A DNA stretch of 64,000 nucleotides, from positions 17,683-81,682 of the forward strand of contig CAJFPJ010000014.1 in assembly GCA_904399395.1 (NCBI GenBank), read 5' to 3'. The translations under genes were made by a program, and so were the position numbers. Source of the DNA: an uncultured Clostridia bacterium. Its GTDB lineage: Bacteria; Bacillota; Clostridia; Oscillospirales; Acutalibacteraceae. This document shows, piece after piece, positions 55,596 through 64,000 of the stretch (positions are counted from its first letter, which is position 1; each line of letters starts with the position of its first letter). The notes below the pieces were generated by a model. That model worked only from the letters and a program-made list of their open reading frames with translations. It was not told where the DNA came from and made no database searches.

Positions 55596-56150
55596 TTAGA
55601 TCTCCATAATTTCTTTCTGTTTTTTCTCCTGCATGGAGTCGATCTCCTTGCAATACTTGTCTGTCAGATCCTGCGTCTTTTTCTCAGCCTGTTTCAGGTC
55701 ATCCTCTGTCAGATCCCCGCTCTTCTTTTTGGCCTTCAGCTTATCCATAGCCTCCCGGCGGATATTGCGGATAGCAACCTTGCTTTCTTCTGCCATCTTG
55801 CTGATATCCTTAGCAAGCTCTTTTCTGCGGTCTTCCGTAAGGGGAGGGAACGTCATGCGGATGATCTTTCCGTCACTCTGGGGGTTGATGCCGATATCAG
55901 AGGTCTGGATAGCTTTCTCAATAGCACGGCAGACAGATGTATCCCATGGCTGAATAGTCAGAATGCGAGCCTCTGCCACAGAAACAGCCGCAAGCTGATT
56001 GATTGCCGTGGGGGCGCCGTAATAATCCACCATAACCTTATCAAGAACAGCGGGATTAGCACGGCCGGCACGGATTGCTGCATAGTCGTTCTGCAACACT
56101 CCGATGGTCTTTTTCATATGCTGTTCCGCATTTGTGAGAATCTCTTTCAT
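55596..56150 (-). CDS. frr: Ribosome recycling factor
   Basis: RRF splits post-termination ribosomes together with EF-G. The 184-residue length and conserved segments RAGRANPAVLDKVMVDYYG, ILTIQPWD and VAIRNIRREAMDKLK are typical. A strong GGAGGAAG lies before the ATG, just after pyrH. Confidence 0.98.
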   Translation of the reverse strand: MKEILTNAEQHMKKTIGVLQNDYAAIRAGRANPAVLDKVMVDYYGAPTAINQLAAVSVAEARILTIQPWDTSVCRAIEKAIQTSDIGINPQSDGKIIRMTFPPLTEDRRKELAKDISKMAEESKVAIRNIRREAMDKLKAKKKSGDLTEDDLKQAEKKTQDLTDKYCKEIDSMQEKKQKEIMEI

Positions 56151-56151
56151 T

Positions 56152-56874
56152 TTACTCTTCCTCCTTAACTACAGTACCGATGGGCTCACCGGAAACTGCT
56201 TTTACAATATTATTCGGATCTTCCAGGCTGAAGACCAAAATAGGCAGTTTATTATCCCTGCAAAGGGATGCGGCCGTTCCGTCCATTACCTGCAGATTCT
56301 GGCTGAGAACCTCCGTGAAGGTAAGGGTTTCATATTTTTTAGCTTCCGGGTTCTTTTTGGGGTCGCAGTCATATACGCCATCCACCATTGTGGCTTTCAT
56401 CATAATATCGGCGTCAATCTCCGCTGCCCGCAACGCTGCAGCTGTATCCGTAGAGAAGAAAGGATTGCCCGTGCCACAGCCAAAGACCACCACACGGCCC
56501 TTTTCCAGATGCCGCACGGCTCGATTACGAATATAAGGCTCGGCGATTTCCTGCATAGCGATGGCCGTCTGCACTCTCACAGACACACCCAGCTGCTCAA
56601 GCGCATCTGCCACACCCAAAGCATTGATAGTGGTTGCCAGCATTCCCATGTGATCCGCCCTTGTGCGATCCATCTTTCCGCTGCTGCGGCCTCTCCAGAA
56701 ATTGCCGCCACCAACTACAATGGCTACCTGCGCCCCCATATCCACACATTCTTTTATAGGCTCACAGATTTTCAAAACCGTGTCAAAATCAATTCCATGG
56801 CCCAGATGGCCTGCAAGCGATTCCCCGCTCAGCTTCAGGAGAACCCTTTTATATTTTGGCTGCAATATGAACAC
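56152..56874 (-). CDS. pyrH: UMP kinase
   Basis: PyrH phosphorylates UMP to UDP. The 240-residue product shows [14 protein letters not shown] at the start, [10 protein letters not shown], the DxMG-type segment [14 protein letters not shown], and [20 protein letters not shown]. The listed start is the GTG at 56874; a TTG at 56865 has better spacing to AGGGG and may be the true start. It leads the pyrH-to-polC block and has a clear promoter at 56929-56957. Confidence 0.95.
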   Translation of the reverse strand: MFILQPKYKRVLLKLSGESLAGHLGHGIDFDTVLKICEPIKECVDMGAQVAIVVGGGNFWRGRSSGKMDRTRADHMGMLATTINALGVADALEQLGVSVRVQTAIAMQEIAEPYIRNRAVRHLEKGRVVVFGCGTGNPFFSTDTAAALRAAEIDADIMMKATMVDGVYDCDPKKNPEAKKYETLTFTEVLSQNLQVMDGTAASLCRDNKLPILVFSLEDPNNIVKAVSGEPIGTVVKEEE

Positions 56875-56928
56875 CCCTGTTTTCTCTTCCCGGTCTTATC
56901 TCTCCCGGAAAACATATTTTCGTATTCT

Positions 56929-56957
56929 ATTTTACAATAGGAGGCAAATAATGTAAA
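56929..56957 (-). promoter_or_regulatory. Promoter of the pyrH-frr-uppS block
   Basis: TTTACA (56957-56952) and TAAAAT (56934-56929) on the minus strand are 17 bases apart. Further upstream, 56958-57280 holds a GGCTATACT element near 57060, short hairpins (for example GCAGGAA/TTCCTGC at 57086-57115) and a 24-codon fragment, but no gene that I can support. Confidence 0.7.
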
Positions 56958-57280
56958 GAGGTATTGCCGTTTCCCCGGCAATTTGCCACACGAAACACTC
57001 TGTGTTCTATCTGGAGCAGATCTTCTCAAAAACTCCGCTATATCACTCCTTTAGTATAGCCAATAGCAAGGCAGATATTTCCATGGCAGGAAACGGTTTC
57101 CCTAAAGATTCCTGCTGAAAAACTACCCTTTCACCTCTGTTCCTTTCTTCTTCCTTCCCGCCGGAGGATTCTCACAATATCAGATCGTATACAGTTTTCT
57201 CCATGCACGCAAGCATTTCCGGGCAACTGAATTTTCCCTCTGGCATAACAATCGGAATAAAAAGTTTTTACACAAACTAA

Positions 57281-57305
57281 AAACCACACGTTAAACGTGT
57301 GGTTT
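57281..57305 (-). terminator. Terminator after the glycosyltransferase gene
   Basis: An 11-bp stem (AAACCACACGT) with a three-base loop and a T-run on the minus strand lies about 70 bases after the glycosyltransferase stop. Confidence 0.8.
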
Positions 57306-57376
57306 AAAAGAGTTATAGAAAAAAGGAGAAAATAAAAATCCCTTTTGCTATAATTGTAAGAATTTATTTATCCCTT

Positions 57377-58498
57377 CTATTGCAAATCAATCGTCTGTTC
57401 CATAAAATCGCACAGTTTTTCAGTGGCATAGGGATTTACACAGCATCTTTGAGCTGATGCCATACTATAAAAAGAACTTCCTTGCCGCAATGTGTGCACC
57501 GCTGAGAGCAACTCCTTCTCTGGATTGCCAACAAAGACGCTCATACCATGTTCCACAAAATAATCCGCATTTTGCTGTTCACAGCCGGGAATGGGCGAAA
57601 TGTGAATTAAAGGGATACCGCAAGCCGCTGCTTCAGTGGAGGATAGGCCGCCGGGCTTGGTGATAAATAAATCACAGGCTTTCATATAGTCAGCCATCTG
57701 GGGAGTACTCTCCATCACTTGGATTTGTGCATGACACGCATATTTTCTATTGAGTCTTCTGTAAAGATTTCGATTTTTTCCACACAGAATCAGCAGATGG
57801 CAATCTTTATTTTCCCGCAGAAACCGTTCTAAAACCATTACGGTCTCTGCCATTTGACCGGCGCCGATGCTACCGCCGGAAAGCAGAATGTACTTTTCGC
57901 CACTCAGGAGGCCAAGCCGTGCGCGAGCTTCATCTTTTCCATACTTCGCCGTAAAATCCCTTCCCACAGGAATACCATATGGCAGGATCTTTTCTATTGG
58001 TATCCCCTTTGAAGAGAATTCTCCTGACAAATCAGGAGCAGGTACAACGTAATAGTCACAATCGGTTTCCTCCATGAAAGGGATACAGGTATAGTCTGTG
58101 GCAACCAGAACCGTTTTGGGGAGCGCCATGCTGTTTTTCAGGTGAGCCAGAATATGGGCCGGAAACATGTGGGTCATGATAATGCAATCGTAGTGATGTT
58201 CATCGAGATACTGCTGCATGGCAGCGGCAACCTTCCCGTTTGCCCAGTATACGGGGGAGTGTATCGAAAACTTCCGATAGGATTCCCCCATAGAGTAGAA
58301 CCATCCGAACACTTTTGGAGAACGCTGAACCAGCTTGATATACAGATTGCCGACATGATCTGCTGTGTTCTTCCCCACAAGTTGGTAAGGATCCATAAAC
58401 GTAACGGTATGGCCCCGGTTTTTCAATTCGTCAGCTACGGCTTTTCCTGCCATGTTGTGGCCGCCGCCTGTTCCACAAGATAAAATCAATGCTTCCAT
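57377..58498 (-). CDS. MGDG synthase/UgtP-like glycosyltransferase
   Basis: This 373-residue GT28-type enzyme resembles galactosyl- or glucosyl-diacylglycerol synthases that add sugar from UDP-sugar to diacylglycerol at the membrane face. The N-terminal GTGGGHNMAGKAVADEL and the C-terminal donor-site segment TKPGGLSSTEAAACGIPLI are typical. It overlaps the PlsY-like gene by 13 bases. Together they suggest local glycolipid synthesis, feeding acylated glycerol into a membrane glycolipid. Sugar and acceptor are not certain; MurG-like activity is unlikely. Confidence 0.87.
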   Translation of the reverse strand: MEALILSCGTGGGHNMAGKAVADELKNRGHTVTFMDPYQLVGKNTADHVGNLYIKLVQRSPKVFGWFYSMGESYRKFSIHSPVYWANGKVAAAMQQYLDEHHYDCIIMTHMFPAHILAHLKNSMALPKTVLVATDYTCIPFMEETDCDYYVVPAPDLSGEFSSKGIPIEKILPYGIPVGRDFTAKYGKDEARARLGLLSGEKYILLSGGSIGAGQMAETVMVLERFLRENKDCHLLILCGKNRNLYRRLNRKYACHAQIQVMESTPQMADYMKACDLFITKPGGLSSTEAAACGIPLIHISPIPGCEQQNADYFVEHGMSVFVGNPEKELLSAVHTLRQGSSFYSMASAQRCCVNPYATEKLCDFMEQTIDLQ

Positions 58499-59097
58499 GC
58501 TATCCCCACTTTATACGCTTCTTTTCTTTCAGGGCTATATAAAAATCTGCATATCACCAAAGCAGCCACCAATGTAAACCCCAGAGATACCGCCGAATCC
58601 GGAACAAGCAGTACCATGCCGATAACAGAAACCAAATAAGTAAAAAAGGTTCTATGATAATTTGGAGTAATCCGCACAATCAGAGAGAAAAACAGGAAGA
58701 CAAAGGCTAGAATCAACAAGGGCCGGACTTCCGGCAGCAACCCAAGGAGACATCCAAAAGAAACGGCGATACCCTTGCCCCCGCGAAACTTATGAAAGGC
58801 CGGAAGAATATGACCGAACACCGGAGCCGCCAGAACGAATGCCAGCCCCATATCAGCAGCTCGCATATTTCCACAGCGGTAAAGAAATACTGGAAGAAAC
58901 CCCTTCAGCAGATCGCCGCACAACGTTAGCGTTCCACATAAAAAGCCACCGTATTGGAAAGCGTTGAAGGTACCGGGATTTTTATCGTAGCTCTCCGCCG
59001 TCACATCCCGTTTGCAGCAGAGCCGGCCAAAATATCGGGCAAACAGCAGGCTTCCAGAAAAGTAGCCCGCTCCCACAAATAATAATGTTCTATACAT
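58486..59097 (-). CDS. Divergent PlsY-like acyltransferase
   Basis: This 203-residue membrane protein has about five hydrophobic segments and the PlsY (glycerol-3-phosphate acyltransferase) layout. Motif 2 is recognisable as HKFRGGKGIAVSFG, but motif 1, normally GSGNxGATN, reads KNPGTFNAF. It may use acyl-phosphate with a different acceptor. The ATG at 59097 has AAGGTGGGG six bases upstream. It is co-transcribed with the glycosyltransferase and is preceded by a broken small membrane protein frame. Confidence 0.8.
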   Translation of the reverse strand: MYRTLLFVGAGYFSGSLLFARYFGRLCCKRDVTAESYDKNPGTFNAFQYGGFLCGTLTLCGDLLKGFLPVFLYRCGNMRAADMGLAFVLAAPVFGHILPAFHKFRGGKGIAVSFGCLLGLLPEVRPLLILAFVFLFFSLIVRITPNYHRTFFTYLVSVIGMVLLVPDSAVSLGFTLVAALVICRFLYSPERKEAYKVGIAWKH

Positions 59098-59104
59098 CTG
59101 CACC

Positions 59105-59344
59105 CCACCTTTCCTCCTGATTCTTTTTCGCTTCTAAAAGAAACTAAGCCAAAAAAGACAGCTAAGATTGTTAGTAAAACAAAACAGAAATCTAGAAAAT
59201 CAGCAACAATAGAAGAGAGAGCGGCAGTACTGGCTCCGATCAGTGTGGCCGGTATTTACCTTCCCATATAGGGATAGCAGCAGTAACCGCAATCATTACA
59301 CAGATGCGAAATATGTAGTCCAGCCGTATAATCTTCATGTGCAT
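59105..59344 (-). pseudogene. Frameshifted small membrane protein remnant
   Basis: One frame (from ATG at 59338) gives MKIIRLDYIFRICVMIAVTA then IPIWEG, and breaks at about 59255. Another frame continues with IPATLIGASTAALSSIVADF and a hydrophobic segment, and ends in a charged tail at the plsY-like ribosome binding site. Together they read as an 80-residue two-helix membrane protein with one frameshift. There is no binding site before the ATG. Its place ahead of plsY suggests a former operon member. Confidence 0.4.
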
Positions 59345-59406
59345 AAAACGCACAGAATCTAGGCTGCTTATTCTCTCGCACTGCACGACCACATAGTCGC
59401 CGAAAC

Positions 59407-59553
59407 TTACGCCGCAACCCGCTCTAGAAGCATGCGCGTTTTGGCACACACAACTTCACTATCCGTCAAGTCCACATCCTATACGGATTCGCACTTTCTG
59501 TAAAGAGTTGTAAGTTCTTGAGTTTCGTCACCGTTATTGGGCAGAATAATCAT
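59407..59553 (-). pseudogene. Small gene remnant with a nonsense codon
   Basis: A single frame opens at ATG 59553 (MIILPNNGDETQELTTLYRK), meets a TAG at 59481-59479 and continues in the same frame (DVDLTDSEVVCAKTRMLLER) to a TAA at 59407. The second half faintly recalls short Spo0E-like phosphatase proteins, which carry a TDSEVV-type helix, but the key SQxLD motif is not present. There is no ribosome binding site. I treat it as decayed DNA. Confidence 0.35.
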
Positions 59554-59643
59554 CCAAACACACATATGTACACAGCGACGGTGGCAGAACTCGCGACGCT
59601 TTAAACTTCGGCCTACAACGCTTTTTATACAGCCAATAACACC

Positions 59644-59736
59644 ATGGCGGCCAAAAAATGCAATCCCATCGATGATGATTTTAGTAAGCAGCTATTCTCC
59701 GTCAATTCAATGGTAAAGGAGACCGGCAAGAAATAG
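59644..59736 (+). pseudogene. Plus-strand gene tail
   Basis: A 30-residue frame (MAAKKCNPIDDDFSKQLFSV, then ten more residues) has coding-like composition and ends at TAG 59734-59736. It has no binding site and is blocked upstream by stop codons within about 20 codons. It looks like the 3' end of a lost gene. I recognise no family. Confidence 0.3.
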
Positions 59737-59795
59737 GTTCTTCGTTCTTTCTTATCCATGCCGATCTCCCTTCCATCAACAGACAAAAGCTACCT

Positions 59796-62414
59796 TTAAT
59801 GCTGATGTTTAATCAAGCCAAAAGCCTTGGAAATTTCCATCGCCAGCAGGGGAACCAGGATAAGGCCCAGGCCCAACAGATACAGTTCCCAAGGAAGAAT
59901 GACAAGCCCAAAAGCGATCCCCACCGGGGTGAAGAGAACCAGACACACCAGTAATAAGGAAGCCAAGCAGGCCCAGTTCAGCTTGTGATTGGAGAACGGT
60001 CCGATTTTGAAAAGGGAGTGATCCGAACGCATATTGAACGCCTGCATCACTTGGGACAGGGACAGGACCATAAAGGCCATAGTCTGCCCGCCGGCCGGCG
60101 TTCCGGTAACGTTTTCACCGACGACAAAGCCAATCAGAGTGAGAATAGCGAACATCAATCCCTGAAGCACTACTCGCAGTCCCAAGCCGTGGGTAAAAAT
60201 ACCCTCGTCTTTCGGTTTCGGTTTGCGATCCATAACGTCGGCTTCCACGGCCTCCATTCCCAGCGCGATAGCGGGCAGAGAGTCGGTCACCAGGTTGATC
60301 CAGAGAAGCTGCATGGAAAGCAGCGGCGTCTTATGCCACAGCAGCATAGCGGCGAATACCGTGATAACTTCACCAATGTTAGTCCCCAGCAGGAATCCTA
60401 CTACCTTGCGAATGTTGGCGTAGATGCCCCGGCCTTCCCGGACAGCGTCTACAATGGTGGCGAAATTGTCATCGGTCAGAGTCATATCTGCTGCGCCCTT
60501 GGCCACATCCGTGCCGGTGATACCCATAGCGCAGCCGATGTCGGCAGCCTTTAGCGCGGGAGCATCATTCACACCGTCGCCGGTCATGGAAACCACCTGG
60601 CCTTTTCGTTGCCAGGCTTTGACAATGCGAATCTTATTTTCCGGCGATACGCGGGCGTAAACCGAGATGTTTTCCACTTCTTGATCCAGCTGATCGTCGG
60701 TCATAGCGTCCAGCTCTGCCCCGGTAATGGCACGGTCGTTTGGCTGCAGGATACCAAGCTCCTTAGCAATGGCTGAAGCGGTCACCACATGGTCGCCAGT
60801 AATCATCACCGGCTTAATGTCCGCCTTGCGGCAGGTGGCTACAGCGACTTTTGCCTCTGGACGAGGCGGATCGATCATGCCGACCAATCCCATCAAGGTC
60901 AGCCCGTTTTCCAATTCCTCCGAAGTAGGATTTGCTGGTACTTTCTCAATTTCTTTATATCCCACAGCAAGTACCCGCAAGGCATCTTTACTCATCTGAT
61001 CATTGATTTGCTTAGCAGCTTCAATATTGCCTTTCACACAGCGGGAAGCCATCATATCGAAGGCGCCTTTGACGATCACAACATTTTTACCATCTATATT
61101 GTTGACTGAGGTCATCAGCTTGCGATCAGAGTCGAAGGGAATTTCCGCCAGCCGGGGGTAAGAAGTTTTCAGCTGTTCCTGCTCCATGCCATTTTTGTGG
61201 GCGGCAACAATAATCGAGGTTTCAGTGGGATCTCCGATGTGCTGTTCTTTGCCGTCCTCCCCGAACACCACCGAACCGTCGCAGCATAGGGTGCCGTAAC
61301 AAAGCAGTTGCTTAGCTGCTTCAGAATTCTGATTGCTCACATCCTCCAGCTTATCGGAACCATCCAGCCACACCTTGGTGAGAGTCATGCGGTTCTGTGT
61401 CAAAGTGCCGGTTTTATCCGAACAGATAACCGATGCACTGCCCAGAGTTTCCACCGCAGGAAGGCGGCGAATTAAAGCATTTTTCTTTACCATCCGTTGC
61501 ACGCCTATGGCAAGAACGATAGTGACGATAGCAGGAAGGCCCTCCGGGATAGCGGACACCGCCAGGGAAACGGCGGTCATAAAGATTTCCAGCACGTCGA
61601 TGCCGTTTATAAGCCCCACAACAAAAATAATTGCACAGGCGATCAAAGCTACGATACCCAAATATTTACCCAGCTGAGCTAATTTTTTCTGCAAAGGCGT
61701 CTGGGTTTCGCTTTCACCTTCCAAAAGCCCGGCAATCTTTCCCATTTCTGTGTTCATACCAGTGCCGGTGACAACTGCGGTGGCGGTGCCATAGGTAACG
61801 CTGCACCCAGAGAACACCATATTGCTCCGGTCTCCGATTCCAGCCTTTTCTTCTACGACCGCATCCGCATCCTTTTCAGAAGGCACGGATTCACCGGTCA
61901 AAGCTGATTCCTCACTTTTCAGGCTGACGCTTTTGAGTAGCCGGGCATCTGCCGGGATAAAGTCCCCTGCTTCCAGATGGATAATGTCACCGGGCACCAG
62001 CTGGGATGCATCGATAACCTTTTCTTCCCCATCCCGCAGGACTCTGGCGTGCGGCGCCGACATATTTTTCAGAGCGTCCAGCGCCTTTTCCGCCTTACTT
62101 TCCTGCACCATTCCCATAATTGCATTGAGCACCACAATGAGCAGAATCAGGACTGGCTCAAAGAATTCCATGGGGTCGCCTTCCACGCAGGCTATGACAA
62201 AGGAAACTACGGCAGCAATCAGCAGGATGATAATCATGACATCCTTGAATTGCTCCAAAAACCTCTGTAGATTGGTCTTTTTCTTCTTTTCCTTTAGTTT
62301 GTTGGGGCCATATCTGCTTTGCAGCTCTGCCACCTGCCCCGATGACAATCCCTTTTCCGCTGAAGTGGAAAAACTTTTCAATAGTTCCTGTTTCGATTGA
62401 CTGTGTGCTGACAA
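59796..62414 (-). CDS. P-type calcium-transporting ATPase
   Basis: This is an 872-residue P2A-type pump, similar in layout to SERCA/PMCA-like bacterial calcium ATPases. It shows TGES (173-176) in the actuator domain, the PEGLP ion-site segment (290-294), the phosphorylated aspartate in DKTGT (D333), the nucleotide site KGAFD, and the hinge TGDGVNDAPALK. Ten membrane segments are expected. It probably exports calcium (or manganese) from the cytoplasm. The TTG start has AGGAGG at a normal distance. It is divergent from a TetR-type regulator that may control it. Confidence 0.92.
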   Translation of the reverse strand: MSAHSQSKQELLKSFSTSAEKGLSSGQVAELQSRYGPNKLKEKKKKTNLQRFLEQFKDVMIIILLIAAVVSFVIACVEGDPMEFFEPVLILLIVVLNAIMGMVQESKAEKALDALKNMSAPHARVLRDGEEKVIDASQLVPGDIIHLEAGDFIPADARLLKSVSLKSEESALTGESVPSEKDADAVVEEKAGIGDRSNMVFSGCSVTYGTATAVVTGTGMNTEMGKIAGLLEGESETQTPLQKKLAQLGKYLGIVALIACAIIFVVGLINGIDVLEIFMTAVSLAVSAIPEGLPAIVTIVLAIGVQRMVKKNALIRRLPAVETLGSASVICSDKTGTLTQNRMTLTKVWLDGSDKLEDVSNQNSEAAKQLLCYGTLCCDGSVVFGEDGKEQHIGDPTETSIIVAAHKNGMEQEQLKTSYPRLAEIPFDSDRKLMTSVNNIDGKNVVIVKGAFDMMASRCVKGNIEAAKQINDQMSKDALRVLAVGYKEIEKVPANPTSEELENGLTLMGLVGMIDPPRPEAKVAVATCRKADIKPVMITGDHVVTASAIAKELGILQPNDRAITGAELDAMTDDQLDQEVENISVYARVSPENKIRIVKAWQRKGQVVSMTGDGVNDAPALKAADIGCAMGITGTDVAKGAADMTLTDDNFATIVDAVREGRGIYANIRKVVGFLLGTNIGEVITVFAAMLLWHKTPLLSMQLLWINLVTDSLPAIALGMEAVEADVMDRKPKPKDEGIFTHGLGLRVVLQGLMFAILTLIGFVVGENVTGTPAGGQTMAFMVLSLSQVMQAFNMRSDHSLFKIGPFSNHKLNWACLASLLLVCLVLFTPVGIAFGLVILPWELYLLGLGLILVPLLAMEISKAFGLIKHQH

Positions 62415-62462
62415 CGATAATTCCTCCTGTTATTCAAATAGCATCAAATTGACTATGAGAAG

Positions 62463-62471
62463 ATTATAGCA
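62463..62471 (-). promoter_or_regulatory. Extended -10 promoter of the calcium ATPase gene
   Basis: TGCTATAAT on the minus strand is a perfect extended -10, about 50 bases before the TTG start. Confidence 0.65.
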
Positions 62472-62604
62472 GAGTTTATAAAAAATTTCATTGGACAAAA
62501 AAGAGAGATGTTACAATTTTGCCCGCTTATCGAAAAGTGTTACTTTTTTGGACACTCAGGCAGATTTGTCCCAAAAGCAATCGGAAGAAACACAAGATAT
62601 TTTG

Positions 62605-62633
62605 TTGATTTATTCTAGTTTTTATGATATATA
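62605..62633 (+). promoter_or_regulatory. Promoter of the TetR-type gene
   Basis: TTGATT (62605-62610) and TATATA (62628-62633) are 17 bases apart on the plus strand, some 30 bases before the probable start codon. The region between the two divergent promoters is AT-rich without a clear palindrome. Confidence 0.6.
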
Positions 62634-62667
62634 TTAATCAAATAACTATTTGTAGGAGGTGGGCTTT

Positions 62668-63228
62668 CTGGCGGATTCCAACATCACAAAACGAGCGTTG
62701 GCTGCTGCGTTAAAAGAGCTGATGGAGGCAAAGCCTTTCTCCAAAATCAGTGTGAGCGATATATGCGAAGCCTGCGACATGAACCGCAAAAGTTTTTATT
62801 ATCACTTTCAGGATAAGTATGACCTGGTAAATTGGATTTATTATACAGAATGTGTGACGGCTCTGAAAGAAAAGGGCTATCATACCGGCTGGGAGTTGCT
62901 GGACGATTTGTGCGCTTATTTTTATGATAACCGCAGCTTCTACCGTAAAACCTTGACGGTGGAAGGTCAAAACTCATTTACCGAATATTTTAGAGATATT
63001 GTAGTAACCATCGTCACAGCAGATATGGAAGAAATCTTCGGACGTGATGACGATCTTCCATTTTACGTAGACTTTTATACCGATGCTCTCCTTTGCGCCA
63101 TCAAACGCTGGCTGCTTGAAAAAGACTATATGCCTTCAGAGGAATTTGTCCGCTTAATAAAAAATTGTCTGGTACGTACATCTGATTCTATTCTTCAAGA
63201 ATTTAATACAGAACAGGCTCATGAATAA
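62668..63228 (+). CDS. TetR-family transcriptional regulator (probable CTG start)
   Basis: This 186-residue regulator has an N-terminal TetR HTH (about 8-50; ISVSDICEACDMNRKSFYYH) and a C-terminal domain like the DhaS/TetR_C_8 group (YTECVTALKEKG..., FYTDALLCAIKRWL). The frame is open from a GTG at 62659, but the AGGAGG at 62654-62659 overlaps that codon. The CTG at 62668 lies eight bases after it and gives (M)ADSNITKRAL, a typical TetR N-terminus. So a CTG start is likely. It faces the calcium ATPase gene and may regulate it. Confidence 0.85.
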   Translation: MADSNITKRALAAALKELMEAKPFSKISVSDICEACDMNRKSFYYHFQDKYDLVNWIYYTECVTALKEKGYHTGWELLDDLCAYFYDNRSFYRKTLTVEGQNSFTEYFRDIVVTIVTADMEEIFGRDDDLPFYVDFYTDALLCAIKRWLLEKDYMPSEEFVRLIKNCLVRTSDSILQEFNTEQAHE

Positions 63229-63255
63229 GCGGCAATACATAAAGATTATTTAAGA

Positions 63256-63286
63256 GGGGCCATCTCCATCGGTGAGATGGCCCTTT
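63256..63286 (+). terminator. Terminator after the TetR-type gene
   Basis: A 10-bp stem (GGGCCATCTC) with a seven-base loop and TTTTGCTT after it lies about 30 bases past the stop codon. Confidence 0.85.
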
Positions 63287-63389
63287 TGCTTATATTCTCT
63301 CCTCTCAGCAAAACGGACTTATGATAAAGTAGAAAACTATCAATAAACAAGCAGAGGTTTGAAAAATCCTCATACTGTCGAGGTGCATC

Positions 63390-64000
63390 GTGTTACAGAA
63401 AGGGAAAAAACATAAGAGGCTTATTCTCATAGCCATACTGCTCCTAATTGCGATAATAACGGGCTGGATAGTATGGAGCAATGTTTCCATACAAACAAGC
63501 CGGTTTATCATAGAGTCTGATGACTTGCCCGCTGAATTTGACGGTTTTTCCATTGCGCATATTTCCGATCTGCATAATGCGGAATTTGGAAAAGACAATG
63601 AAAAGCTGATTTCAATCCTGCGGGAAGAAAATCCGAATATCATCGCCCTTACGGGAGATTTGATCGATTCGAACCATACGAATATAGAGATTGCCTTGTC
63701 CTTTGTCCGGCAGGCGGTGGAAATCGCCCCCTGCTATTATGTTACAGGGAATCACGAGGCCTGGATCGGTTCCCAGTATGATGAAATGAAAGCAGCACTA
63801 GAAAAGATGGGTGTCGTTGTGCTGGAAGATGAGGCTGTCAAATTGGAATACGGCGGCGCATCCATTCAGCTGATCGGATTAAACGATCCTGCTTTTGCGG
63901 AACGAGAAGCTTTTTTGGCGAAGAGCATTTTGGAAACCAAGCTCTCCCAGGTGAATATAGAAGACGGTTATACCGTCCTTCTGTCACACAGACCGGAGCA
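63390..64000 (+). CDS. Membrane-anchored metallophosphoesterase, N-terminal part
   Basis: The visible 203 residues start with a basic stretch and one membrane segment (about 10-28), followed by a calcineurin-like phosphoesterase domain of the YkuE/YaeI type. The metal motifs SDLHN, TGDLID and GNHEAW are all present. The start is the GTG at 63390 with GAGGTG a few bases upstream. The gene runs off the right edge. Relatives may act on UDP-diacylglucosamine-like or other phosphoesters at the membrane; the substrate here is unknown. Confidence 0.85.
   Translation, partial: MLQKGKKHKRLILIAILLLIAIITGWIVWSNVSIQTSRFIIESDDLPAEFDGFSIAHISDLHNAEFGKDNEKLISILREENPNIIALTGDLIDSNHTNIEIALSFVRQAVEIAPCYYVTGNHEAWIGSQYDEMKAALEKMGVVVLEDEAVKLEYGGASIQLIGLNDPAFAEREAFLAKSILETKLSQVNIEDGYTVLLSHRPE

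Noticed and set aside
54993..56168. 391-codon plus-strand open frame
   Set aside because: It runs antisense through uppS and frr, two certain genes.
56835..57029. 64-codon minus frame over the pyrH promoter
   Set aside because: It runs through the -35 and -10 elements and into pyrH in another frame, without a binding site.
57086..57115. GGAAACGGTTTCC as a CcpA cre site
   Set aside because: It mismatches the cre consensus at about four positions and is better seen as part of a small hairpin.

Overview
The window is a piece of a Gram-positive Clostridia-type chromosome (Firmicutes, probably a gut anaerobe). Evidence: a PolC-type replicative polymerase, LuxS, short-form HisG with HisZ, a stand-alone [FeFe]-hydrogenase-like protein, strong AGGAGG ribosome binding sites, frequent TTG/GTG starts, and TTGACA/TATAAT promoters. 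I cannot name the species. About 85 percent is coding and nearly all genes lie on the minus strand. No rRNA, tRNA, CRISPR array, intact IS element or prophage is visible. The few plus-strand genes are the XRE-AbrB/ABC block (23.4-25.2 kb), rluD-like and pyrE (35.6-37.3 kb), and the TetR and phosphoesterase genes at the right edge.

Left part (0-12.7 kb): the start of murA, an M23/LysM/G5 cell-wall hydrolase, an NhaC-type antiporter, a GH38 mannosidase-luxS pair, a lipoprotein, a frameshifted gene remnant, and a ccdA-tlpA thiol-redox pair. From 18.7 down to 10.9 kb runs a tightly packed six-gene unit: uvrB, uvrA, an esterase, a 93-residue unknown, a zinc phospholipase C-like protein and an ANT(6)-type aminoglycoside nucleotidyltransferase. 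Its only clear promoter overlaps a LexA-like SOS box.

Middle (19.3-38.8 kb): a marR-MATE-ftsH operon with a palindromic operator; an XRE-AbrB fusion regulator leading an ABC exporter; a second ABC exporter; a Cache-GGDEF-EAL protein with a degenerate GGDEF site; a hydrogenase-like protein; a glycerate kinase with its CdaR-type regulator; radC; rluD-like and pyrE; two tandem paralogous DUF2007-like small proteins; and a frameshifted HAD hydrolase.

Right part (38.8-64 kb): the histidine operon hisZ-hisG-(unknown membrane protein)-hisD-hisC-hisB-hisA-hisI-hisE, with no hisH or hisF and with a perfect palindrome over its start site. Then the conserved block pyrH-frr-uppS-cdsA-dxr-rseP-ispG-polC, which joins translation, isoprenoid and lipid precursor synthesis and replication. 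Then a glycolipid pair (a PlsY-like acyltransferase and an MGDG-synthase-like glycosyltransferase), a 700-base stretch of dead gene fragments, and a calcium-type P-ATPase divergent from a TetR regulator that probably starts at CTG. The last gene is a truncated metallophosphoesterase. Systems that merit follow-up are the SOS-linked uvrBA operon, the drug-exporter/FtsH operon and the incomplete his operon.
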